In this document: in pieces, positions 1 to 11,467 of the stretch | Layout of the letters: each line of letters begins with the position of its first letter | Position numbering within the stretch: the first letter of the stretch is position 1 | Origin: Pachyseris speciosa | Taxonomy: Eukaryota; Cnidaria; Anthozoa; Scleractinia; Pachyseridae | DNA: 64,000 nucleotides | Assembly (NCBI GenBank): GCA_016490735.1 | Contig: JAEMWC010000012.1 | Coordinates: 508,501 to 572,500, forward strand | Direction of reading: 5' to 3' | Notes under the pieces: model-generated | The model's database searches: none | What the model saw: the letters and a program-made list of their open reading frames with translations, nothing else | Told to the model about the DNA's origin: nothing | Translations under genes and position numbers: made by a program

Positions 1-347
1 TGTAAACCCGGCTGATTTGGTATGCAGCACGAGAATTTTGAGCTTTCAGTCAGATTTCAGATTTTCAAACTCGTGTTTTGAATACTTAATAAGCTGCATT
101 CACACACTGCAATTTTAAACCTGTGAGTAGATAACGTCATTTTATCCTGGATCCAGCTCTCCCAGACACAATCGGTCCTCAAAGTAAACAGTCTTCTGCT
201 TGAAATTAAAGCTCGAAATTTTGTGAGTGGGGTGTTAAGTAAACACACTCTCGAAATTTGAAGAAAAAGACAAGTGATTTTCTGATCGTAGTAGCACTTT
301 AAAAAAATGCCATTTCAAAGTTTTGCTAAGATATTTCACGTGATACT

Positions 348-366
348 CCCCCCCCCCCCCCCCCCC
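348..366. repeat. Poly-C tract
   Basis: Uninterrupted run of about 19 C residues followed by AT-rich sequence. Such homopolymers are prone to length error in sequencing and assembly. Confidence 0.9.
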
Positions 367-594
367 AATCCTTTCCCTTATTTTTGTTGAAAGCCTTTCT
401 TTTTTTTTTCGCATGGCCCCTCTCGAATCCCGCCAGATCTCTTCCCCTTCCCCTTCCCCCCTCTCCCCACACACACACACGAATGAACACTACCAGAGAG
501 AGTATGTGGAGTTTGGAGGCACGCTTCGACAGAAGACCAAGTGAGTCTATGAGTGAAACTGCTGCTTCATGTAAATATTCTTGCAACCTCGTTC

Positions 595-680
595 CCAGGG
601 TCTCTCCTCTTCCCGCCCCTTGGAGCGAGAGAGAAGAGAGGGTCTCTTCTCTCTCGGGGCAGGAAGAGGAGAGACCCTGG
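595..680. mobile_element. Small hairpin MITE
   Basis: The left arm CCAGGGTCTCTCCTCTTCC is repeated as its reverse complement at the right end (GGAAGAGGAGAGACCCTGG). An inner pair, GAGCGAGAGAGAAGAGAG against CTCTTCTCTCTCG, extends the fold so that the whole 86 bp can form one hairpin. There is no coding capacity. It looks like a non-autonomous DNA transposon remnant; the superfamily cannot be assigned because no clear target duplication is visible. Confidence 0.6.
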
Positions 681-1561
681 TCTCCCTTGAAACGTTTGCT
701 GCCCTGGAATACTGAGGACTCAAGTTTTATTGTGACGTCACCAAAGGTATTCGGTTTATAAGCGTATTTTCGAGCCATTTTTCACTGCAGAACCTCCCAG
801 GCTGGCATCATTAAGCTGGAATGGAGGGTAGATGCAAACCCCTAAACGAATCCAGAGGGGAGAGATAATTTCACAACGACTGGGACGTCAAAAGTGGTCG
901 TGTCGAGTCATGGCAGCTTAGAAGTGAAGTTCGTTTCTCTAGCCGTTCTGTGATGGATTCTTGGATCTAGCAAGGCAATTTGGGCTAGATTTAACTTGCA
1001 AAGAACACAACGCGTACCATATTTTTCCAGTAGGTCCGGATGGCTGAAAAATCTATAAAATGAAGATGGCGGGAGTTCCATTTCACCGTGATATTCAAAT
1101 CTCCCAGAATGCAATCCGGGTGCCAAAGAGAAAAATGAGACTTTCAAAAGTGGCTCCAATCAAATGGCTGATGCTCGAGTCCGCGCTGTAGGGGTGAGAG
1201 GCAAAATTGGAGATAAATGCTTAGTCATGAGATCAAGGTTTGCTCTCATTAGGGTATTTTGTTTTCCAAAGGAGATTTTAAATTAAAGAATTGAAAGCAA
1301 AGATGTGTGTTTTTTAGCTTTGCTCCAGGGCGCATAAAACGGCCATTTTTGGTTTTGCTTGAAAACAAATAATGATATGGAACGGGATTCTTAATGCCTA
1401 AAACAATTACTGGTTGACACTATAAACAGACCATAATAATCAGGTCTAAATTTGAGAGCGTAGGCAATCTTGAAAGCAGTTGGCCTGTCTGTCGTCAGAT
1501 ACATATCTGCCATTGGGCGTTAAAGGGTTAAAGAAGTCCTACTCAAACATGGACCAGAGTT

Positions 1562-1563
1562 GT

Positions 1564-1602
<39 letters not shown>

Positions 1603-1605
1603 TTT
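1562..1605. repeat. (TTTA)n microsatellite
   Basis: About eleven uninterrupted copies of the tetranucleotide TTTA. It creates long stop-free frames in two phases, which are not genes. Confidence 0.95.
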
Positions 1606-1892
1606 TCAGAGGAGGTAAATGTTTTGCAACGTTCAAATATTTCGGGTGCGCCAACAAACATTTGAACTCTAACTCAATCAGTTCTAACTTTTATGGTTCA
1701 TATAACTTGATGGGTCAGCGTAGCCAGGTCACATGCTACAATGCTAGGTTACAAAGCCTCCGTTCAATAATCTCGCCAACTGACTTGCAAATGAAGATTT
1801 GATTGTTGTCATTACAAGGAAGTACACCTCGTCTCTGCCGAGTACAAATTGGATAAAGAGTTGCTTCTGTTGTAACACCTGTGTAACTTGTC

Positions 1893-2183
1893 ATGCCATA
1901 CATCATCGTAAGCGGCAGTTATTCAGTGGTGTCTCAGTCAAAATTGTTTATCGAATACCAAGGCGAATTTGGCGACCCCATTAGTTGGTACCTTCTACAA
2001 CCGGATGGAAGAGATAACGATTTTGGCTTCGTCCGTGCAACTTCCAGAGACGCCGGTAGCACCAGGTTCAGCACTACAAGGCCCCCGCATGTCGTGTTCA
2101 ACTTCCTTGAGCGCTGGGGCTACAAAGTTGTTGCTTCAAACACGATTAACGAGACGTGCATATGGACACTACACAAGCCCTGA
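1893..2183 (+). CDS. GTP cyclohydrolase I feedback regulatory protein-like (GFRP), copy 1
   Basis: The 96-residue product starts MPYIIV, as GFRP (GCHFR) proteins do (MPYLLI in vertebrates), and ends PPHVVFNFLERWGYKVVASN...ETCIWTLHKP, matching the family's C-terminal PPRIVLDKLE-RRGF block and terminal WCLHKE. Known GFRP is a small pentameric protein of about 84 residues that binds GTP cyclohydrolase I and mediates tetrahydrobiopterin feedback inhibition and phenylalanine activation; that role here is inferred from similarity. The middle (residues about 10-60) is longer and divergent. The ATG at 1893 is chosen because it gives the family N-terminus. The ORF is uninterrupted, single-exon and followed by a poly-A signal at 2479. 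A paralogue lies at 32284-32589. Intactness suggests function, but expression cannot be judged. Confidence 0.7.
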   Translation: MPYIIVSGSYSVVSQSKLFIEYQGEFGDPISWYLLQPDGRDNDFGFVRATSRDAGSTRFSTTRPPHVVFNFLERWGYKVVASNTINETCIWTLHKP

Positions 2184-3037
2184 CAAGCCTGCAAATTGAA
2201 AGATAAACATAGCTTGAAAATGATACAGCGGAGAACGTTTTTTCAGTGTCAAAAATACGAATGCGAAGGTACTGCCTGACAGAACAACTAGCATCTTTAG
2301 ATTTGCTCAAAAGTTACAGTGTAATCGAATTTGGTGGTTAGATGTCAGATTCTTTGATTGTGAACTGTTTTCTGGAACAGGCCTCAAGCTCAAGCTGTCT
2401 CCACAAAGTGACTAAAACCATGTAGTTCATATTTTTGCCACAACTTTTATTATCAAAGAGTCGGCAGAGTAATTAATTAATAAAGTGCAGGTAGCGTGAC
2501 TAATGTTAGTTCCGTGATCGAGGTGTACTTTGCCCAGACACGGGATTCGTTGTGTTTCCTTCTTTATGTTTCATACCCGGCCAGTTCTGCTTCAGTCAGT
2601 GAAACTGCGGATATGGGTGAGTACTTTGCTGTCATATACGTTTTATGAAGGTGTTCAAGAAGTAGGAGTCGTAAGAGTAGGATTCGTACGTTGTAATTTC
2701 ACGATTGGTTCATTCAAGGTTTGAGACAGTGAATTATGTAAAAGTTTCGTGATAATTAACTGATTTCTATAATGCGGCGTGAATTATCTGAGTCGGTCAC
2801 GAACAATCAGAAATCTGTTGAATTGTTTAAAAACTGTGGAAGACATTTAACAAATTAAATTTTTTGGTTCGGTTGGAGCCTCTTCCTTCACGTCAACACG
2901 CTGGTTGCAACTACCTTTCGAACCAGCGCGAAACTTGATTTCTTGTTGACAGCAAAGTCTGAATGAAAGAGCCATACAGTTGTTAGACATGAAATCAAGA
3001 ACGCTTAGATACATTTCGTCAAACCTTAAGAGCGGAT
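2184..3037. other. GFRP copy 1 3' UTR and downstream block shared with copy 2
   Basis: No gene. The 3' UTR (about 2380-2490) matches 32845-32942 downstream of GFRP copy 2. The next stretch (about 2488-2560, GTAGCGT...TTTGCCCAG) matches 42025-42085, and CACGAACAATCAGAAATCT at about 2799 recurs at about 59584. The three matching pieces are collinear here and widely separated at copy 2, so this is the uninterrupted version of a duplicated segment. Confidence 0.6.
2479..2484 (+). promoter_or_regulatory. Poly-A signal of GFRP copy 1
   Basis: AATAAA about 300 bases after the stop codon, in a stretch conserved with the same signal (32929-32934) after GFRP copy 2. Conservation between the two 3' UTRs supports it as the real cleavage signal. 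Confidence 0.6.
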
Positions 3038-5244
3038 GTCTGTAAATATCGACCAGAGGTAGGAATTATAAAAATTTCGGAAAATCCGAAAAAAATTCTG
3101 TCTACTACCCTAGGTATTCTATTAATGAAAATATAAATTTTACTTTCATCGGATGAATATTTTGGTCATATGGATGGTGTCAAGTTCGGGCGCTTTATAA
3201 CCTTTGCCAGATCGCTTTTTCGAGGCCTTAGACCGGGCTACGGAAAGAGCTCGATTTGAATCTAATTGAAATATTATTCAAGCCACAAAGCTTCTTTTCA
3301 CATTCAAGAGGTTTGAACACGCATTTTGAGTGGTCGTTCCCTTGAATTGATTGCGAATAGAATATTTTACAGATTTTTAAATATTTACAAAATTTTGAGG
3401 ATTTCGCGGAGGAACATTTTGTCGAAATTCGAAGGCCAAAAATCACACCCGGTACCTAATTTCAAACAACAAAAACCATTCTACATTAAAGAGCAATCTC
3501 AAAGCTTTCAAAATATGTTTTTGAAACTTTGGGCAACATATGAAATGAATTTTTGGGAACGCGAAATTCACGTAGCACTTGAGTGAAATTTGACCCTTCT
3601 GACTTGACAGTTTTGAGGTTCGGCGCGACACAAATCAATACTCAAACAAATATTTCAGCCAAAATAAGTGTAATTTAGGCAATCTTAAGTCTTACAGTTA
3701 TACATACGCGCTTCATAGACATTGAATACAAAGTCTGCAACAATTTTGAGCCGAAAAGTACTGCGGCATATCCCAGCTTTTAGGTACTAAACTTGCCTCG
3801 CTAAATATATGTGAACATGCACTGGGTCAAGTTCTTATCACTCAAAGCTAATAGTTCACAATCTACACCAATTATCTATCCTGTGTAATATATAATCAGG
3901 TGCACGATATGTTTGTTTGTACCTTTTGTCCTTGTTCGTCTTCATTTCTGCAAAAAGATCCAAAAACTACAGCGAAATCTCCGCACGCTCGCGGACGTGT
4001 GACCACAGGCAGACCAATCTCTCTTTATGAACCACACAAGCAACACAATATGGCGTCGAATTATAAGGGTTTGCATGGGATTTTCTACAAGATATCCATG
4101 AAGGTCGTTAAAAGTGAAAATATTCAATAAAAATGGCTTACCTTATTCCATACGTGTGTTGTTTACTCCTGGTGTCGTTATTTTACCGATTTAACTTGAT
4201 TTAAGCGATTTTTTTGAATCCTGGTTTTCTCTTCATAAAGAGGAGACAAGGCGAAACACAGGCGGTCCGGACAGCCTGCCAGGGGCACCCAGCGACTAGT
4301 TTCGGTAGATATCTGTTCGGTGGAGGGTAATTCGCCATGCGCTTTAGGCGTCCATTTAAGAGTGCACTTGGATTTTCGTAACTAAAACGTGGCCTAAAAG
4401 ATTCGCAATGGGGAAATAATAGCCCCTGAGGTTTTCGGAAGGGTCGTAATTGTTCTTTTTAGCAGACAAAAACGTCAGCTAGCATTTTCGGAAAGAAAAT
4501 AGTTGCCTAGAACAGCTTGCATTTTCTCAAAGGAAGATTTTGTTCCCTAATATTTTCGGGTCATTATAATTTCAGCTAGGGAATCCGAACAGATGAACTT
4601 CTTCTAGCTTACGAAAACATCGCTTTAAAGAGAATTCAAACACAATAACGTACTTAAAAACGCCTTTCTGCAGCTTTTGGTTAATTTGGCTCGTTTGGTG
4701 CCCCTGAGCCTGCCGAACGAAGTCAAGAATCCCAGGCTAAAATGAACCCACGGCCCCAAATCCACCGCAGAATTCAAGGGCAAAGATTGATCTTTCATTT
4801 CAGTTCTCTAGCCACACAATCGCAGCTCTGAGATCGACGCCGGGCGGCTCTTCGTGTCCCCAGTGAAACGATAAAACGATGGCAAACACCCGTGTACATT
4901 TTAAACACGACACAACGACCGTTGAAATCGGCTTGGTAACCTCGTCATGTTGGCAAACCAAGACTCGCGGGGGTACTAGACCTCAATTTGTCAGCAACAC
5001 TTCTTGTAACACCCAGGGCCCCCTCAGGATGAATCTACACTGCTCCATTGTCTCAAGCACCCGATCAAAACCGCGCAGCGTCGTGTTTACATGTGCGAAA
5101 AATGTGCACAACTCGGAGGAAACCCAAGAAGAAATGTAGCCGGTAAATCTGTAATTTATTTTCAAAAATGTAAGTATTTGAACTGGTTTTTGTTTATTTT
5201 TATTTCTCATGTATGTGTGTATGGATGGCTAGATGTTTCCCGTT
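3038..5244 (+). repeat. Left arm of giant inverted repeat
   Basis: Reverse complement of 6930-11467 minus insertions. The ORFs at 3326-3586, 3900-4130 and 4879-5139 have mirror counterparts in the other arm (for example 7023-7277, reverse), because both arms carry the same sequence. They resemble no recognised protein and are not annotated as genes. Confidence 0.8.
4280..4706 (+). mobile_element. hAT-like MITE, copy 1
   Basis: The element starts CAGGGGCACC and ends GGTGCCCCTG, perfect 10-bp terminal inverted repeats of hAT type. It is flanked by direct copies of AGCCTGC(C) at 4273-4280 and 4707-4714, a 7-8 bp target duplication. The other arm of the giant inverted repeat (near 7435-7460) keeps one AGCCTGCC and lacks the element, so insertion followed formation of the inverted repeat. 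It is non-coding. A diverged second copy lies reversed at 59779-60225. Confidence 0.85.
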
Positions 5245-5284
5245 AAATGGGGGTGGAAGGCTTTAATTGGCTTTAAATGGAAGG

Positions 5285-5930
5285 CTTTAAATGGGGCTTT
5301 AATTGGCTTCCTGTATACTATAGGGTTATCTTCAAGTTGCTTTTGCTCACTTATAAGGCCTTAAATGGTCTGGCTCCTTGCTATCTGTCTGATCTCCTTT
5401 CCTATCGTTCCTCTTGCTACTCTCTTCGCTCTGTTTCAAATAATCTTCTTGTTGAACCTAGAGCTAAGCTTACCACTTATGGTTTTCGGTCCTTTTCATT
5501 CGCTGCTCCTAGACTTTGGAATAGGTTACCTACAGATATTCGTTCTTGCACCTCAGTTGCTAGTTTTAAAAGTAGACTCAAAACGTTTCTCTTTACATTA
5601 TTTCTTGATAATAGGAAATTTAATTAGTTATTTCATTTTTTAATCATTTTTTTTATCGACTGATTTGATATTTCTTTCATCATTTGATTCTATCATTTTC
5701 ATTTTAATAATTGTTGTTTGAAATAATAATAATATTTTATAGATCGCTTACAAAATTAATAATATTTATTGTATAATAACTTTCCATAGAATTTAATGTT
5801 TTTTTAGATCGTTTTATTGTAAATTACCGTAAATTGTAAACTGTAAAGCGCCATGGACAGTGATATATGGATATGAGCGCTATATAAATAAAGTTAAGTT
5901 AAGTTAAGTTAAGTTAAGTTAAGGCCTACA
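5285..5930 (+). pseudogene. LINE (CR1/L2-like) 3' end: reverse transcriptase C-terminus and 3' tail
   Basis: The frame 5277-5627 reads as the C-terminal end of a CR1/L2-type LINE ORF2: WLPVYYRVIFKLLLLTYKAL, then APCYLSDLLSYR, then LWNRLPTDIR and a terminal SFKSRLKTFLF. The 3' UTR follows, with GCGCTATATAAATAAAGTTAA and a run of (GTTAA)n at about 5895-5922. Simple pentanucleotide tails are typical 3' ends of such LINEs. The element is 5'-truncated, with no polymerase core or endonuclease. It lies in the spacer of the giant inverted repeat. Confidence 0.8.
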
Positions 5931-6929
5931 CGTCCCCTACTCACATGTTTGTCGCGTCTATTTCGGTCTTTTGACCCATTTAGCTTCTTGTATGTTTTCA
6001 GCGGGTTAACATGATGATTTAGAGGATTTTCATGTTAGTGACTAAATGGAGCCATGTGCTTAAAGGTCGCATACTTGATCACAAAGGTCATTTCTGGGTG
6101 ACAAGTTTCAACGCCTGTTTGTTTGAACCCTTGTTGTTTCTGTTTAGCGACTGTGGTTTTCACGCCCTTTGAGGCATTTTATCTAAGTTTAGTTTGGCTC
6201 ATTTAAGTGCTTCCGGAGAGAATAAGGCCAGTTATCTTTGTAAGAATAGGATTTTGAGCCGTGTAATAATCTGTCTTGCAATTTTTGTTTTGCCGGGCCC
6301 GGCCATTTGTATTTGCAGCAAGATGGTGTGCTTCTATCACGGCATTTTGTCTTTCGATCCCTTCTTTAGTACTGTAGCTTCTTAGAGAGCTATGCAGCAC
6401 CTGGAATTGATCGTTTAGCTTTAGTCACGGCTGTGTTTTTGTCATCGATTCCGCTCTCCGCTCTGTGACTGAAGTTTCTGTTGCGAGAGCTCAGTTTTTT
6501 CCTCCTTTTGTTAATGCCAGTTTATGATAGGCAAGACCATGGTTTCGATCCTCCCTTGTGGATGTCATCAGTTGCCGGGAATGGCTTGATTCGAGTTGCT
6601 CTTAAGGCAACGCCGTTCTTTTTGTGAGAATGACAAAGCATTCTGTTTGGCATAAGTTTTCGCTTGTGCTTTTATACCCACTAGGCGGATCGAAAATACT
6701 GGATTTTTATTGACTTTCCAGGTTGCCAACTGTGAACTGCGGTTTTCGATCCTTTCATGTTTAAAGCTAGTACATCTTTCCGCTTGTGCGACAATGTATG
6801 AAATTTCTAGCACTTCGTTGGTTTCGTAGAGTTGTGGAGATGTCTAATTTAGCGCACATAATTTCCGCTCGTGATCGCTTGTAAGAAAGAACAACATGCG
6901 AAAATATTGGAAAACTTGAAGTTGTCAAG
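5931..6929. other. Spacer of inverted repeat, nothing recognised
   Basis: About 1 kb without convincing ORF similarity, tandem repeat or RNA gene. The short open frames at 6194-6385 (+) and 6568-6961 (-) show no recognisable motif. Confidence 0.4.
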
Positions 6930-9900
6930 AACGGGAAACATCTAGCCATCCATACACACATACATGAGAAATAAAAATAAACAAATACTTACATTTTTGA
7001 AAATAAATTACAGATTTACCGGCTACATTTCTTCTTGGGTTTCCTCCGAGTTGTGCACATTTTTCGCACATGTAAACACGACGCTGCGCGGTTTTGATCG
7101 GGTGCTTGAGACAATGGAGCAGTGTAGATTCATCCTGAGGGGGCCCCGGGTGTTACAAGAAGTGTTGCTGACAAATTGAGGTCTAGTACCCCCGCGAGTC
7201 TTGGTTTGCCAACATGACGAGGTTACCAAGTCAACGGTCGTTGTGTCGTGTTTAAAATGTACACGGGTGTCTGCCATCGTTTTATCGTTTCACTGGGGAC
7301 ACGAAGAGCCGCCCGGCGTCGATCTCAGAGCTGCGATTGTGTGGCTAGAGAACTGAAATGAAAGATCAATCTTTGCCCTTGAATTCTGCGGTGGATTTGT
7401 GGCCGTGGGTTCATTTTAGCCTGGGATTTTTGTCTTCGTTCGGCAGGCTGTCCGGACCGCCTGTGTTTCGCCTTGTCTCCTCTTTATGAAGAGAAAACCA
7501 GGATTCAAAAAAATCGCTTAAATCAAGTTAAATCGGTAAAATAACGACACCAGGAGTAAACAGCACACGTATGGAATAAGGTAAGCCATTTTTATTGAAT
7601 ATTTTCACTTTTAACGACCTTCATGGATATCTTGTAGAAAATCCCATACAAACCCTTATAATTCGACGCCATATTGTGTTGCTTGTGTGGTTCATAAAGA
7701 GAGATTGGGCTGCCTGTGGTGAAACAGCTGTTGCGTAAGTCGAGATTGTGCTGTCCGTAACATGAAACGCAAGGAGATCCGGCTACTTCAGTTTTATTTC
7801 CGGGTTGTGAAAAAAATTCGATCACTGATCAACATGTTATAGTTGCGCCAATGGAATGAGCTTAAGCTCAAATTTTCATACGTTGCCGTTGTACCATGAT
7901 TACAGATTCCTGGTCCTCGAACGTGTCAAACAATCCACTGGTGCAATGTAAATAATTTGTTCTTTTTGTTTGTTTGTTTTAAAAAAGCACTTTTTGATTT
8001 GTCCTGATTGTCTGTCAGATGAGGAGATAACCTAATACCTTGTGCAATACTTTTTAACACCTCATTGTATAAAGCATGTTCAGAAATAACAACGTCCCAA
8101 TACAGTCTAATCTTGTGCTTGCGGCATCCATTTTGGTAGCGTAGTTTCGTGGTATATAGTTTTCTCTACCATTGAAAATAAGAAAGCTTCTTTGCCAGCT
8201 AGAACACATCTGCCCGCTAATGTGGACGATACAGCATGCGAATATGGAGCATTGGTTGGGGGAAAGTGCGGTTCAAGTACCAAATACCCGGGCACACTGA
8301 GTACGTGCGTATTAGAGACTGCAACCCGTCAATTGAGCTCCACTTCACAGACACCCTACAAGTCAGTATTGCTAACTGTGGTTTGAAGACGGAAGCAGAG
8401 CTGATATTAGCGAGGGTTGGTCAGGTTGAGACACACCTTCTTTTTACTCTCGTGTTTACTAAGCTGTACTATGGTGTTGTGCACGCGCGCACCGGAGTTG
8501 CAAGGCAGGTAAAAATAAATAGGTTTACCTATTGCCTCGTAACTTGATTTATTAATCAACTGGTGTCAAAAGCGTATAACGCTTTTCTGCAAGTTAGAGC
8601 TAATGTATAACACTCAACATGCGATTTCCTTGCTCTCGGTCTGATCTTTTTGGTATTTTATCAAGTGAAAGAGCAATCAGGAATTATAAAGTGCTTGCTG
8701 ATTGGCCAAGATAAGGAATATCCATGCACATTCCCCGAGAAATTCAGTTTTATTTTATTTTTATTTTTTGCACTCTTCCTCTGAAATAATTAATGGCCAG
8801 TTCCCACAGCATACTGAGATGAAGGTATACGCTGTAGGATTGAAGAAAAATCTTTTATCCGACCCGGTTTTATGCTTTCTTCAGTTCCATACCCAAGTTC
8901 TACACAACATACAACCGGAACTTAGTTCTGAAAAAAAGTCAACTTTTAGGCTCAAAGGGCTGATATTCTGTATTCTGAGAGCTGTTCATGAGGATTATTT
9001 TTCTGTTTAAGAATAAGGGACTTCGTACTTCTACGGTAGTCCCCTGTAAGACAAGGTAGCTAGCCTGCGAATAAAAATAGATTTGATAACATGCTGAGAG
9101 AACCAGCACACTTTGCACTCATTCCCAAAGGAGCGCGAAATAAAACAAGGCTGGATCCTTGAGCATGTCTTGAGGATTGTGAATAAACTTGGGACTGAAA
9201 ATATATCGTGTGATTATAACATTTTGCCCATAAATTTTACCTTTACTTCCTTTGCTGGCAAAATTCGTGCTATGAACGATCGCCTATCAAAGCAATAAGC
9301 ATCTGCTCCCCACTATGATGAAAAAAAAAACTCTTCCTTTGGAATATATTTTGCTATTGTCTCTCGCGTCTTGGAATGCGAAGGTGGACATCGACTGCAC
9401 CGGAAAGAAGATAAGTGTTACCCTAGTCCCTAAGCGATTCTTGCAATATTTCCTCAGTCGGGTGATGAATATACCCATGCGCTCCTGATATACCTAAATT
9501 GCAGTTCCCATTATGTTTATTTTCATTTTTATTCCAGGTATATTTTAATTTCATGACTCGAGCTTTGAAATGTCAATTTGCCCGAAGCACAGCCAGGATT
9601 CTGCTATCGGATGGCGCTGTCGGCAAAAGTTACAGTTCGAATTAGTGCTACGAGTCAGGGCGTGGTTTACTTTCCTACCATGACGTCATCAAATTCTAAA
9701 GTTTTCTGAGTTTTTATTTACATCAGGCTGAAGATAACTTACAAATAATTATTTTCTCGAATTTCCAGTTCCTTAGCATCTTTAGTTTTTAAAGAACGGA
9801 AATTTTCATAGTGCGTGACCAAGATAGGTCAGCTGTATGGCTGAAAAATAGTTTTCCCTTATGATTTTCAGCAGCTAAAACATTTCAAGAATTCGAATAT

Positions 9901-11467
9901 GTATATGTATAGTAGCTCAGAAACAAAACGAAAACCCCTTTTTCGCATAAGTTAACGTAAACTGTATTGGTTGATTTTGGGTACCTTACTTGTACATGTA
10001 CTTACTTCAGTGTATATGGCGTCTGCATACAATTACAAAGCTCTTTGAAGTTGCGTGAAAAAAATTTTAGGCAGATAACTCAGAAACGGTGTGCCACATA
10101 GATCTGAGGCTTGTGAAATTGCTCATTTGCTAGTCTTTTGTTGCATCTCATTTTCTTGGCTTCTTTCATGGAACGGTTTCGGAATTTATTCTTGTACGCC
10201 GAGTTTTTTTTTTTTGCGTGACGGTGAAAACGATCCATAAAGACTACTGTACTGCAAGAAAAAAGGCATCAGACAAGTGAGCAGGGGAAGTCTGCCGAGT
10301 TCAGGTTATCAGTGTTCTATTGTGATTGGCATTTCTTTTTTCCAATCTAGAATTTATTTTTTCCTAACAAACTCATGCAGACGTGCCTGTGTCCCGGGTC
10401 CTGGGTTCGATCTCCGTCAGGCTCCTGTCTCCGTTTGTTATGTTATGCAACACAATCTCGAATCACGCAACAGCACCTCCACAAGACTCGTGACACGTCG
10501 ATTTTCGCTGGTAGTATTTGCGGAAATGAGGACGAACAAAGAAAAAAGGTACAAACAAACATATCGTGCACCTTATTATATACTACACAGGATAGATATT
10601 TGGTGTAGATTTTGAACTATTGGCTTTGAGTGATAAGAACTTGACCCAGTGCATGTTCACATTTATTTGGCGAGGCAAGTTTAAGCTTAGTACCTAAAAA
10701 GCTGGGATATGAGTTCTTTTCGGTTGAAAATTGTTGTAAATTTTGTATTCAATGTCTATGAAGCATGTATATATAACTGTAGGACTTGAGATTGCCTAAA
10801 TTACACTTATTTTGGCTGAAATATTTATTGATTTGTGTCGCGCCAAACCTCAAAAGGGTCAAATTTCACTCAAGTGCTCCGTGAAGTTCGCGTTCCCAAA
10901 AATTCATTTCATATGTTGCCCAAAGTTTCAAAAACATATTTTGAAAGCTTTTAGATTGCTTTTTAATGTAGAATGGTTTTTGTTGTTTGAAATTAGGTAC
11001 CGGGTGTGATTTTTGGCCTTCGAATTTCGACAAAATTTTCCTCCCGCGAAATCCTCAAAATTTTGTAAATATTTAAAAATCTGTAAAATATTCTATTCGC
11101 AACCAATTCAAGGGAACGACCACTCAAAATGCGTGTTCAAACCTCTTGAATGTGCTAAGAAGCTTTGTGGCTTGAATAATATTTCAATTAGATTCAAATC
11201 GAGCTCTTTCCGTAGCCCGGTCTAGGGCCTCGAAAAAGCGATCTGGCAAAGGTCGAACTTGACACCATCCATTTGAACTTGACACCATCCATTCCATCCT
11301 TTCTACACCATCCATTCGAACTTGACACCATCCATTTGACCAAAATATTCATCCGATGAAAGTAAAATTTATATTTTCATTAATAGAATACCTAGGGTAG
11401 TGGACAGAATTTTTTTCGGATTTTCCGAAATTTTTATAATTCCTACCTCTGGTCGATATTTACAGAC
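6930..11467 (-). repeat. Right arm of giant inverted repeat, with insertion
   Basis: Reverse complement of the left arm, interrupted at about 7721-10490 by 2.77 kb with its own inverted ends. Near the outer end (11255-11340) the sequence AACTTGACACCATCCAT and variants are repeated three to four times where the left arm has a single copy (about 3170-3190), a local tandem expansion after the arms formed. Confidence 0.75.
7716..10494. mobile_element. 2.77-kb insertion in right arm with own terminal inverted repeats
   Basis: The left end contains GCTGTTGCGTAAGTCGAGAT (about 7728-7747). The right end contains its reverse complement, ATCTCGAATCACGCAACAGC (about 10455-10474), with similarity extending about 45 bp on each side. 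Comparison with the uninterrupted left arm (ACGTGTGACCACAGGC near 3995) locates the breakpoints. The ORFs at 8236-8547, 8702-9010 and 9113-9298 have no recognised similarity. It is probably a non-autonomous DNA transposon of unassigned superfamily; boundaries are good to about 10 bp. Confidence 0.55.

Larger units (their letters stand above)
1..1892. other. Non-coding flank with low-complexity tracts, no recognised gene
   Basis: No ORF in this stretch resembles a known family. It holds a run of about 19 C at 348-366, a short (CA)n at about 470-481, a hairpin MITE at 595-680 and a (TTTA)n microsatellite at 1562-1605. The open frames across 326-778 on both strands come from the purine/pyrimidine-skewed, stop-poor low-complexity sequence and are not credible genes. 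The last 100-200 bases are probably promoter or 5' UTR of the GFRP-like gene that follows. Confidence 0.5.
3038..11467. mobile_element. 8.4-kb giant inverted-repeat (foldback-like) element
   Basis: The sequence from GTCTGTAAATATCGACC (3038) inward is repeated in reverse complement ending at 11467. Matching continues through 3060-3600 against 10860-11455, 3860-4010 against 10490-10590, and 4020-5244 against 6930-7720. The arms are about 2.2 kb apart from later insertions in each: a 427-bp MITE in the left arm and about 2.77 kb in the right. A 1.7-kb spacer (5245-6929) separates them. No transposase is visible. It could be a foldback transposon, a non-autonomous long-TIR DNA transposon, or a segmental inverted duplication. 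No target duplication is evident at the outer ends. Confidence 0.7.

Noticed and set aside
384..761. 125-residue + ORF and 150-residue - ORF
   Set aside because: Both cross poly-C, (CA)n and the hairpin MITE; composition is low-complexity and neither shows a domain.
4879..5139. 86-residue ORF repeated at 7023-7277 (reverse)
   Set aside because: The second copy is simply the other arm of the inverted repeat; conservation reflects duplication, and no motif was recognised.
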